Assembly (NCBI RefSeq): GCF_002846555.1
Contig: NZ_PJMS01000001.1
Coordinates: forward strand, 4,634,501-4,698,500
Direction: 5' to 3'
Source of the DNA: Aquimarina sp. MAR_2010_214
GTDB lineage: Bacteria > Bacteroidota > Bacteroidia > Flavobacteriales > Flavobacteriaceae
Length of the DNA: 64,000 nt
Shown here: piece by piece, positions 53,119 to 61,110 of the stretch
Position numbering within the stretch: position 1 is the first letter of the stretch
How the letters are laid out: every line of letters begins with the position of its first letter
The notes under the pieces: generated by a model
The model's database searches: none
The model's input: the letters and a program-made list of their open reading frames with translations, nothing else
What the model was told of the DNA's origin: nothing
Program-made: the position numbers and the translations under genes

Positions 53119-54975
53119 TTATTTTAACTCCAATATCATTGATGTTTTAGCAGATATGCTAAAATCCTCGGTGATGTCTATATTAGAATCAGTAATAATA
53201 TCGGTTCCGACACTATAGTTTTTTATACCTTCTTTGAATCGCGTAATATCTAACTGTTGGTCTTTTAAGCTATTATTAATAACTACCATAACGCTTTTCT
53301 CTTCATTATACCTGAAGTATACATATACATTATCAAAAGGAATGAATTGTAATAGTTTCCCAGTATGAATTACCTCTGCCTGCTGTCTCCATTTTAAGAC
53401 TTTTCTCGTAAAAGAGTAAAATGCTTCCTGATCATTGGTTCTTCCATTTTTGATTTCTGAAGACAAAAAGGCATTTTTTGTATCTCCCGGCCATCCACCA
53501 GGAAAATCTCTGCGAATATCACCATCTCCTTTTTTATCACGATTGCCCAACATACCTATTTCATCACCATAATAAATTTGAGGTATACCGCGAGTGGTAC
53601 ATATCAAAGTCATTACCATTTTATAGGTGTCAATATCTCCTTGATATATCTCATTAATACGATTCGTATCATGGTTTCCGGCAAATAATAGAATATTGTT
53701 GATGTCTGGGTATAGAAAATCATTTGTGAAGTTATCATATGCCCTGATCATTCCCTTATCCCAAGAATTTTCGTCTTCGTTAAATAGTACTGTAATAGCA
53801 TCATGAAGTGTAAAATCCATTACCGATGGTAAGTGAGAATTGTAGTTATCGATAGCTCCAATTTTACTATTTTTTTGCCAGTATGCTATCTGCGCCTGAT
53901 TGTGCATCCATACCTCTCCTACAATATTAAAATTAGGATATTCGTCCATAATCGCTTTGGTCCATTTGGCTATCCCTTCTTTATCATTATAAGAATAAGT
54001 ATCTACTCTAAAACCATCCAGATCAGCATATTCTATCCACCAAATTGCATTTTGGGTAATATACTTAAGAAATAAAGGGTTACTTTGGTTCATATCTGGC
54101 ATTGTAGTATCAAACCATCCGTTCATACATCCTTTACTATCTATTTGTGAAGCATTATCATCAAACTGGGTAGTCATACGATAATTACTACGTCTGAAAC
54201 CTTCTGGCCATTGGTGTATCCAATCTTTAGTTGGTAAATCTTTTATCATCCAATGCTTAGACCCCCAATGATTTGTTACATAATCCATAACCAGTTTCAT
54301 ATCCTGTTTATGCATTTCTGAAGCTAACCGTTTATAGTCTTCATTGGTTCCATATCGTGGATCTATTGTATACAAATCGCTTTGCGCATAGGTATGATAT
54401 GAATATGTTGGTTCATTATCCTCTAACAATGGAGTACTCCATAATGCTGTAACTCCTAGGTTTTTAAGATAATCCAAATGATCAATTATCCCCTGAATAT
54501 CACCTCCATGACGCCCTCCGGGATTAGAACGATCTGCTTTTTCTACCGTATCCTTATGAGAATCATTCTCGGGGTTACCGTTTGCGAACCGATCCGGCAT
54601 GATTAAATACATCACATCACTACTATCAAATCCTTTTCTTTCTGCAGAATTTTCTCTCCTGGGTTTAAATTGATAAGGTTGAGAAAATACTACACTACCA
54701 TTTTCTTTAAAATCAATTAAAACTGTACCTGCTTCGACCTCTTTAGTATCCAAGGTTATAAACAGGTAATTTGGGTTTTCTGTTTTTGTAATATCACTAA
54801 TCGTTATATCCTTACTCTCTACATTATATTTAGCAATATCTTTTCCGTAGCACAGTATCTGAAGTTCGTTATCATGCATAGCACTCCACCAAAATGGAGG
54901 TTCCATTTTTTCTACCTGAGCCTGGGCTAACATAATAAAACACCAGGATAACAGTATAATTAGTTTACTTTTCAT
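53119..54975 (-). CDS. GH13 cyclomaltodextrinase/neopullulanase-like amylase, exported
   Basis: 618 residues with a signal peptide ending MLAQA (cleavage before QVEK). An N-terminal beta-sandwich (about 20-125) is typical of neopullulanase/cyclomaltodextrinase. The barrel has D325 in DGFRVDTYSY, E354 in VGEVWMHN and D436 in GNHDTNR, with GNPENDSHKD for calcium or substrate. The C-terminal beta domain is present. It should hydrolyse maltodextrins, cyclodextrins or pullulan in the periplasm. It is 38 bp upstream of the next GH13 gene. Confidence 0.9.
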   Translation of the reverse strand: MKSKLIILLSWCFIMLAQAQVEKMEPPFWWSAMHDNELQILCYGKDIAKYNVESKDITISDITKTENPNYLFITLDTKEVEAGTVLIDFKENGSVVFSQPYQFKPRRENSAERKGFDSSDVMYLIMPDRFANGNPENDSHKDTVEKADRSNPGGRHGGDIQGIIDHLDYLKNLGVTALWSTPLLEDNEPTYSYHTYAQSDLYTIDPRYGTNEDYKRLASEMHKQDMKLVMDYVTNHWGSKHWMIKDLPTKDWIHQWPEGFRRSNYRMTTQFDDNASQIDSKGCMNGWFDTTMPDMNQSNPLFLKYITQNAIWWIEYADLDGFRVDTYSYNDKEGIAKWTKAIMDEYPNFNIVGEVWMHNQAQIAYWQKNSKIGAIDNYNSHLPSVMDFTLHDAITVLFNEDENSWDKGMIRAYDNFTNDFLYPDINNILLFAGNHDTNRINEIYQGDIDTYKMVMTLICTTRGIPQIYYGDEIGMLGNRDKKGDGDIRRDFPGGWPGDTKNAFLSSEIKNGRTNDQEAFYSFTRKVLKWRQQAEVIHTGKLLQFIPFDNVYVYFRYNEEKSVMVVINNSLKDQQLDITRFKEGIKNYSVGTDIITDSNIDITEDFSISAKTSMILELK

Positions 54976-55134
54976 TTTTTATATGCTTTATATTTATAAA
55001 AGGCATTACTATTTTTGGGCGGAGTCAAGAAATAAAATGTATCTATCTCAATACACTTCGACTCCGCCTTATACAAAAGATTGGGGCAAAAAATACTTTT
55101 ATTACAGTTTTGTATTATTCTAAGCAATAGTATA

Positions 55135-57441
55135 TCAAACAGTTATTAAACTGTTGGGAGAAATTCTTAACTCCTTATCATCTACATAAATTAATAATTC
55201 CTTAGTACCTTCAAGAGTAAACGATGTTCCTTCTTGAGATATCTTTACTTTAAGAATTTGATTTCTGAAATTTACATTGAAGGTATACCCTTTCCATTCT
55301 TTAGGAATTTTAGGAGAAAAAGAAAGTGTATCATTCTTAATTCTAAGTCCTCCGAATCCTTCGACAATACTCATCCAAGTACCTGCCATACTAGTGATAT
55401 GTAACCCTTCTTCAACTTCTTTATTATAATCATCCAGGTCTAGTCTTGAAGTTCTCAGGTAAAAAGTATACGCCTGATCCATTCTATCTAAAGTAGCTGC
55501 CTGAATACTATGAACACATGGTGAAAGTGAAGACTCATGTACTGTAAATGGTTCATAGAAATCAAAATGCCGTGTCAATTCTTCTTTGGTAAATTGATCC
55601 TCAAACATATAAAATCCCTGAAGCGTATCTGCTTGTTTTATATAAGGAGAACGCAATATTCGATCCCAACTCCACTTTTGATTAATTGGGCGTTGTGACG
55701 TATCCAAATTGTTCACTGTAATTAATTCTTTATCTAAGAATCCATCTTGTTGTAAGTATACCTGATGCTTTTCTGAATATGGAAAATACATCTTATCGGC
55801 CACTTCCAACATTGCGTTGATCTCCTCTTGACCTAAATTGGTCTTTTCTATAATCCTGTGATAGTCACCCGTATATTGGGCTTTTATTTTATCAATATTT
55901 TCTACACAATACTCGATACACCACTTTGCCAAATAGTTAGTGTACCAGTTATTATTAACATTATTTTCATATTCATTAGGACCTGTAACTCCAAGGATTA
56001 CATATTTATTTTTATTGGTAGAGAATGTCGCTCTTTGATGCCAGAAACGAGCTATCGCTATCATTACTTCTAGTCCTTTTTCTGTAACATAAGTATAATC
56101 ACCGGTGTACCTAACATAATTGTAGATTGCAAATATCATCGCACCATTACGATGTATTTCTTCAAAAGTAATCTCCCACTCATTATGACATTCTTCGCCA
56201 TTCATAGTTACCATAGGATATAACGCAGCTCCATTGGTAAAACCAAGTTTTTCTGCATTCTCTATAGCTTTTTCTAGATGATTATATCGATAGGTCAACA
56301 GATTACGTGCTACACCTTGATCTTTGGTAGCCATATAAAACGGAATACAATAAGCCTCAGTATCCCAATATGTACTTCCACCATATTTCTCACCCGTAAA
56401 TCCTTTAGGTCCAATATTCAATCTTGCATCTTTACCAAGGTATGTTTGATTAAGTTGAAAAATATTAAATCGGATTCCTTGTTGTGCTTTTACATCTCCC
56501 TCGATTACAATATCTGCCATTTCCCATATGTTGAACCATGCCTTTTTTTGTAAATCCAAAAGTGTATTAAATCCTGACTCTGAAGCTTGCTTAAGTATGG
56601 TTTTACTAACCTCTTGCAGATCTTCTTCTTTATGATTAAGAGATACTGTATATCCTCCAAACTTTGTGATACCTGCTGTTTCTCCTTTACGAACCTGAAT
56701 CGTATATTTTAAATGTATATATGTGCCATTAGCCTCTACTTTTGGGGATATATCTTTTTGTATACTATTAACAAAAATCTGATTTGACATTCCTGTACAC
56801 ACATGATAATCAGTCTTCATGGTTTTAGATAAGATATATGCAGAGTTTTCTTCGTGTGCCAAATTATAGGTATCCCAAAATTTATCGTCCCAATTGGTAT
56901 CTTCATTCGTAATTCCCGAATCCAGATACGGTATTAATGCTATAGTAGCTTCTTGATTTATGGGAGTTACTTCATACTTAATTGCGCCTACTTCATCCAG
57001 ATCCAGGCTTAGAAAACGTGTAGATGTAACAGATACTTCTATGTTATTGGGTAAAACAGCATGAAATGAACGTTGATACCAACCTTCTTTCATATTTAAT
57101 TCTCTTCTGAAATTGGTTACTGATTTACATGTATATAAATCCAGTTTCTCTCCTTCAACCTCTATATCGATACCGATCCAGTTTGGAGCATTCAGTACTT
57201 TGGCAAAATACTCTGGATATCCATTTTTCCACCAACCTACTCTGGTTTTATCAGGATAATACACTCCTGCAATATAGCTTCCCTGAAAAGTAGGACCAGT
57301 ATATGTTTCTTCAAAATTGGCGCGCTGCCCCATTGCTCCATTACCAATACTAAAAAGGCTTTCTGATGATTTAACTCGTTCTACATCAAACCCTTCTTCA
57401 ATAATTGACCAGTTATCTGGTTTTATATAATCCTGATTCAT
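55135..57441 (-). CDS. GH65 glycoside phosphorylase (maltose phosphorylase type)
   Basis: 768 residues, the family's usual length. The central block GEECHNEWEITFEEIHRNGA (near residues 410-430) carries the catalytic acid Glu of GH65. The N-terminal beta-sandwich has SLFSIGNGAMGQRANFEETY, and the barrel ends with SWDRILRSPYIKQADTLQGF. Followed by beta-phosphoglucomutase, it most likely cleaves maltose with phosphate to glucose and beta-glucose-1-phosphate. Trehalose or kojibiose specificity cannot be excluded by sequence alone. Confidence 0.9.
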   Translation of the reverse strand: MNQDYIKPDNWSIIEEGFDVERVKSSESLFSIGNGAMGQRANFEETYTGPTFQGSYIAGVYYPDKTRVGWWKNGYPEYFAKVLNAPNWIGIDIEVEGEKLDLYTCKSVTNFRRELNMKEGWYQRSFHAVLPNNIEVSVTSTRFLSLDLDEVGAIKYEVTPINQEATIALIPYLDSGITNEDTNWDDKFWDTYNLAHEENSAYILSKTMKTDYHVCTGMSNQIFVNSIQKDISPKVEANGTYIHLKYTIQVRKGETAGITKFGGYTVSLNHKEEDLQEVSKTILKQASESGFNTLLDLQKKAWFNIWEMADIVIEGDVKAQQGIRFNIFQLNQTYLGKDARLNIGPKGFTGEKYGGSTYWDTEAYCIPFYMATKDQGVARNLLTYRYNHLEKAIENAEKLGFTNGAALYPMVTMNGEECHNEWEITFEEIHRNGAMIFAIYNYVRYTGDYTYVTEKGLEVMIAIARFWHQRATFSTNKNKYVILGVTGPNEYENNVNNNWYTNYLAKWCIEYCVENIDKIKAQYTGDYHRIIEKTNLGQEEINAMLEVADKMYFPYSEKHQVYLQQDGFLDKELITVNNLDTSQRPINQKWSWDRILRSPYIKQADTLQGFYMFEDQFTKEELTRHFDFYEPFTVHESSLSPCVHSIQAATLDRMDQAYTFYLRTSRLDLDDYNKEVEEGLHITSMAGTWMSIVEGFGGLRIKNDTLSFSPKIPKEWKGYTFNVNFRNQILKVKISQEGTSFTLEGTKELLIYVDDKELRISPNSLITV

Positions 57442-57561
57442 CTATTCTTTTTTATTCGTTTTTAGTAATCAGACCTGTATTGATCTAGGTCTGTCTAAAA
57501 CATGCCATGAATTTTATCCCGTAATTTTTAGGATGAATTGCTTTGGCTTTCTATATTCTTA

Positions 57562-58224
57562 CTAAACTTTTTTGGCCGTGACCAATTGATTTATAAATTC
57601 TTCTTTTATTTCTGTGAAATCTTTAAAAATATAATCTGCTTCGTGTAGTACTTCTTGATTACCAATACCAATACTAATCATATTGGCAATATTTGCAGCC
57701 TTAATTCCGGCAACAGAATCTTCGAATACAATACAGTTTTCTGGGGAGATTCCTAGTGCTTTGGCTCCTAACAAAAATACTTCAGGATCTGGTTTAGCTT
57801 TAGAAACATTAGTCCCACCTACAATCGTATTAAACTTATCATAGAGTTGTACTTTTTCTAAAATCGCCCTAGCATTTTTACTTGCAGAGCCCAAAGCTAT
57901 TGCCTGTTTCTCTAAAATCAAATATTCTAAAATTCTGGGTACATCTGGTAAGATTTCACTAGCATTCATCTCAGAGATATAAGTAAGGTACTCTGTATTC
58001 TTTTCGAACATTAACTGACTAAATTTTTCTTCTGATATGGTTTTGTTTCCCCATTCCAGAATCTTTTCTAGTGATTGTACCCTACTCACTCCTTTAAGTT
58101 GTTCATTCTGTTCCTCAGAAAAAGAAATGCCAAGACTATCGGCTAGTTTTTGCCAGGCCTTAAAATGATATTTTGCAGTATCTACGATAACACCATCGAG
58201 ATCAAATATAAATGCTTTCTTCAT
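57562..58224 (-). CDS. pgmB: Beta-phosphoglucomutase
   Basis: 220 residues, HAD superfamily. Nucleophile D8 and acid/base D10 lie in FDLDGVIVDTAKYHFKAW. The cap domain has the LKGVSRVQSLEKIL block that marks beta-PGM among HAD proteins. Motif II is LGSASKNA, and Lys with PDPEVFLLGAKAL plus FEDSVAGIKAA form motifs III/IV. It turns beta-glucose-1-phosphate from the GH65 enzyme into glucose-6-phosphate. It shares one base with the MFS transporter stop codon. Confidence 0.94.
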   Translation of the reverse strand: MKKAFIFDLDGVIVDTAKYHFKAWQKLADSLGISFSEEQNEQLKGVSRVQSLEKILEWGNKTISEEKFSQLMFEKNTEYLTYISEMNASEILPDVPRILEYLILEKQAIALGSASKNARAILEKVQLYDKFNTIVGGTNVSKAKPDPEVFLLGAKALGISPENCIVFEDSVAGIKAANIANMISIGIGNQEVLHEADYIFKDFTEIKEEFINQLVTAKKV

Positions 58225-59606
58225 TACTCTATCTCGCTTTTTGGGTTATACGTTATAGCATCTTTATTAACAATCAATAAATTACATATTCCTGCAATGA
58301 TCAAACTTATTCCTGCTACCAACATTGCATTAATCGTTTCGCTTCCTATAAGTTTGTAAGTAAAATTAACTCCGCCTATAGCTGCGACAATTTGAGGAAT
58401 AACAATAAACATGTTAAATATCCCCATGATAACTCCCATTTTTTTAGGATCTACAGCACTTGATAGCATAGCATACGGCATCGATAAAATACTCCCCCAG
58501 GCAAAGCCTACCAAAGTAAAAGAAAGGAATAGCCATTCTGGTGAAGGGATAAAATACATTGATATAAAACCAAGACCTCCTAAAACAAGAGACACCAAGT
58601 GAACCCATTTTCTATTAATTCTTTTTCTCGAAGTATAAAAAGTTAATATTAAGGCAAAAGCCATAGAGGACAATCCATATGTCCCCATATATCGACCAAC
58701 TTCGTTAGATGATTTTTGAAATGCTGTATTCTCTTTTTCGAATGCTGCAACCGATTCTGGAATATCCATATTAAATGTGGACTCTATCGGTGCAGGAGTA
58801 TGAAACACATGTTCTGTTAATGCCGGATTTGCAAGACTCCACATGGTAAAAAAGGCAAACCAGCTAAAAAATTGGATTAGCCCTAGTTTTTTCATGGTTA
58901 GTGGCATACTTCCGATATTATTCAAAATATCAGGTATAAATTGGTTCTTTTTCTTCTTTTCTCGTTCAAATTCTTCCATATCTTCGGGAGGATATTCAGA
59001 AGTTGTAAAAACGGTGTACAGAATACTGGCAAGAAAAACAAAAGCCCCAATAGCAAAAGCTATTTTCACCGACATCGGGATCACGCCATTTGGAGCAGCA
59101 TCACTTACACCCATTTGAGAAATCATCCAAGGTAAATTACTAGCTACCCAGGTTCCAATACCTATGATAAGTGTTTGAGTAACAAATCCATATGATCGTT
59201 GAGATTCTGGTAATTTATCAGCTACCAAAGCTCTAAAGGGTTCCATAGAAATATTTATAGAAGCATCCAGAATCCATAAAAATCCTGCTGCTACCCATAA
59301 AACCGGGGAATGAGGCACCAAAAACAGCGCTATAGAACTTAGTACTGCTCCAATTAAAAAGTAAGGTCTACGTCGACCCCATCTTGGGCTCCAGGTACGA
59401 TCACTTAAGTATCCTATAATAGGTTGAACCAAAAGGCCTGTCAAAGGAGCTGCAATCCATAATAAAGGTATTGCGTCTTTTTCTGCGCCTAAGGTTTGGA
59501 AAATTCTAGACATAAATCCGCCTTGCAGTGCAAAACCGAATTGAATCCCTAGAAAACCGAAACTCATGTTCCAAATTTCCCAGAAACTTAATTTACGCTT
59601 GTTCAT
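58224..59606 (-). CDS. MFS sugar transporter (GPH/SLC45-like, maltose uptake)
   Basis: 460 residues from the ATG at 59606; a TTG one codon before is possible. It has 12 TM helices of the glycoside-pentoside-hexuronide/SLC45 type, with the loop-2 signature GYLSDRTWSPRWGRRRPYFL and SINISMEPFRALVADKLPES. A large charged loop (EEFEREKKKKN) separates the halves. It probably imports maltose or maltodextrin across the inner membrane. It is the first gene of MFS-pgmB-GH65-GH13-GH13. A TGATAAG...CTTATCA inverted repeat lies 25-46 bp upstream. Confidence 0.9.
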   Translation of the reverse strand: MNKRKLSFWEIWNMSFGFLGIQFGFALQGGFMSRIFQTLGAEKDAIPLLWIAAPLTGLLVQPIIGYLSDRTWSPRWGRRRPYFLIGAVLSSIALFLVPHSPVLWVAAGFLWILDASINISMEPFRALVADKLPESQRSYGFVTQTLIIGIGTWVASNLPWMISQMGVSDAAPNGVIPMSVKIAFAIGAFVFLASILYTVFTTSEYPPEDMEEFEREKKKKNQFIPDILNNIGSMPLTMKKLGLIQFFSWFAFFTMWSLANPALTEHVFHTPAPIESTFNMDIPESVAAFEKENTAFQKSSNEVGRYMGTYGLSSMAFALILTFYTSRKRINRKWVHLVSLVLGGLGFISMYFIPSPEWLFLSFTLVGFAWGSILSMPYAMLSSAVDPKKMGVIMGIFNMFIVIPQIVAAIGGVNFTYKLIGSETINAMLVAGISLIIAGICNLLIVNKDAITYNPKSEIE

Positions 59607-59630
59607 CAAGTAAATATTTAATTATTACTA

Positions 59631-59684
59631 TGATAAGCGAAACTACTTATCAAAACTTATTTTAGTAGAAAGTGAAAATATAAG
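59631..59684. promoter_or_regulatory. Regulatory region of the maltose MFS operon (inverted repeat and shared motif)
   Basis: TGATAAG (59631-59637) and CTTATCA (59646-59652) form an inverted repeat 25-46 bp upstream of the transporter start. AGAAAGTGAAAATATAAG (59667-59684) occurs again, exact over 18 nt, upstream of susC at 61062-61079. Both may be operator parts for the maltose locus. Confidence 0.45.
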
Positions 59685-59735
59685 TCTTGATCGAGGTCAA
59701 AGATATTATAATTTTTTAATTAAAATAGCCTCTCT

Positions 59736-60785
59736 TTATTTTTTTGTTGATTTTCTTTGAATCAGACTTGTATCAATAATAACTGTTCTATACTCCTCTG
59801 TTACAGCATCATCCCCTTCTAATTTATCGATAAGAAGTTTTGCTGCTCGTATCCCCATATCTTCTCCATGTTGGCTTATCGTAGTTAAACTTGGGATAAA
59901 ATGTTTAGAAAGAATACCATCTGTAAAACCAATAATAGCGATATCATCAGGAACTTTTTTGCCTTGTGCATCAAGAACTTTGGCTGCAGTAACTGCAAAT
60001 AATTCATTTACTGCAAAAACAGCATCTATATCTTTATCCTGTAGGAAGTCCGAAATTTCGGATTCACAATTATCTATATCCTCTATTTTAAGGATAAGCT
60101 CTTCTTTTTCAGGAATATCATAAGCTCTTAATGCTTTTAAGTACCCATTAGTTCTTAATTTACCTACACTTATATAATCTACCGTAGTAAGAATCGCTAT
60201 TTTCTTGCACCCAATAGAAAGCAGATGATTCGTAGCTGTTTGGGCTCCTTTGGCATCATCTATAATCACTTTATCGCATACAACCTCATCAATAATTCTA
60301 TCAAAAAGTACAACAGGCATCCCTTGGCTCATGGTCTCTTCTATATGATGATAATCTTTTTTGAGCTGTGTTTCTTTAGCAACAGATAGAATAAATCCAT
60401 CGGCACTCCCACTGGCCAGCATTTCTAAATTAATGACTTCTTTATCAAAAGAATTGTTTGAAGAACAAATGATTACATTGTATCCTTTTTCATTCGCTAC
60501 CTTCTCTACTCCACCAATTACTGTTGTAAAAAAGTGATGAACAATTTCTGGAATAATAATACCTATAGTCTTTGTTTTCCTATTCTTAAGGCTTAACGCT
60601 ATATTATTAGGCTTATAATTGTATAGCTTGGCAAAGGCTTTTACCTTTTGTCTCGTATCTAAACTTATCTCTGCACTATCTTTTAATGCTTTAGATACTG
60701 TAGAAATAGAAACATCCAGCTCTTTCGCTATCTGTTTTAATGTAACTTTTCTCTTCATCCTTTTCCTTTTTATTGTTTTCATCAT
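59736..60785 (-). CDS. LacI-family transcriptional regulator of the maltose locus
   Basis: About 349 residues; later starts at 60782 or 60758 (MKRKVTLKQIAKEL) would give a more usual N terminus. The helix-turn-helix is VTLKQIAKELDVSISTVSKA (residues about 13-32) with the hinge FAKLYNYKPNNIALSL. The periplasmic-binding-like ligand domain (IGIIIPEIVHHFFTTVIGGV onward) should bind a sugar. It lies between MFS and susC and is divergent from susC. A palindrome CGCAAACGTTTGAG, close to the MalR consensus CGCAAACGTTTGCG, is in the gap. It probably represses the locus without maltose. Confidence 0.92.
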   Translation of the reverse strand: MMKTIKRKRMKRKVTLKQIAKELDVSISTVSKALKDSAEISLDTRQKVKAFAKLYNYKPNNIALSLKNRKTKTIGIIIPEIVHHFFTTVIGGVEKVANEKGYNVIICSSNNSFDKEVINLEMLASGSADGFILSVAKETQLKKDYHHIEETMSQGMPVVLFDRIIDEVVCDKVIIDDAKGAQTATNHLLSIGCKKIAILTTVDYISVGKLRTNGYLKALRAYDIPEKEELILKIEDIDNCESEISDFLQDKDIDAVFAVNELFAVTAAKVLDAQGKKVPDDIAIIGFTDGILSKHFIPSLTTISQHGEDMGIRAAKLLIDKLEGDDAVTEEYRTVIIDTSLIQRKSTKK

Positions 60786-61110
60786 CAGATCTACCCGATG
60801 TAATTCCCTATGAAATGTACTACAAAAACATACTTAATTATCTTAAATCGATATGTATAGCCTTTTCATTATCCTTATCTTATAGGAGTCATCTGAACTT
60901 TTAATTAAAAACCAAATGTAAGCATCAAAATATGCCATATAACCAGAATTATACTTAAAATTCTGATAGAATTCTAAAAGTTTTCCACACGCAAACGTTT
61001 GAGTAAGGTTCGGACTACAAATTGACAGAAAATTAACACAAAATTTACATACTTTGGTTGCAGAAAGTGAAAATATAAGACGTAAAACAATCAAAAACTA
61101 ATTTAATTTT
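60786..61110. other. Divergent control region between lacI-type gene and susC
   Basis: 325 bp. Contains the CAAACGTTTG palindrome (60992-61001) and the 18-nt motif AGAAAGTGAAAATATAAG (61062-61079). A TTGACA-like box is at 61022-61027. The 83-codon ORF on the minus strand in this gap lacks support and contains the operator, so I reject it as a gene. Confidence 0.6.
60992..61001. promoter_or_regulatory. Operator candidate CAAACGTTTG for the LacI-family regulator
   Basis: A 10-bp perfect palindrome with central CG. In context (CGCAAACGTTTGAG) it matches 13 of 14 positions of the MalR operator consensus known from Streptococcus. It sits 110 bp upstream of the susC ATG and 200 bp from the regulator gene start. 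Confidence 0.6.

Noticed and set aside
60843..61094. 83-codon minus-strand ORF upstream of the regulator
   Set aside because: Covers the divergent control region with the palindrome and has no domain; a gene here would disrupt the promoter layout.
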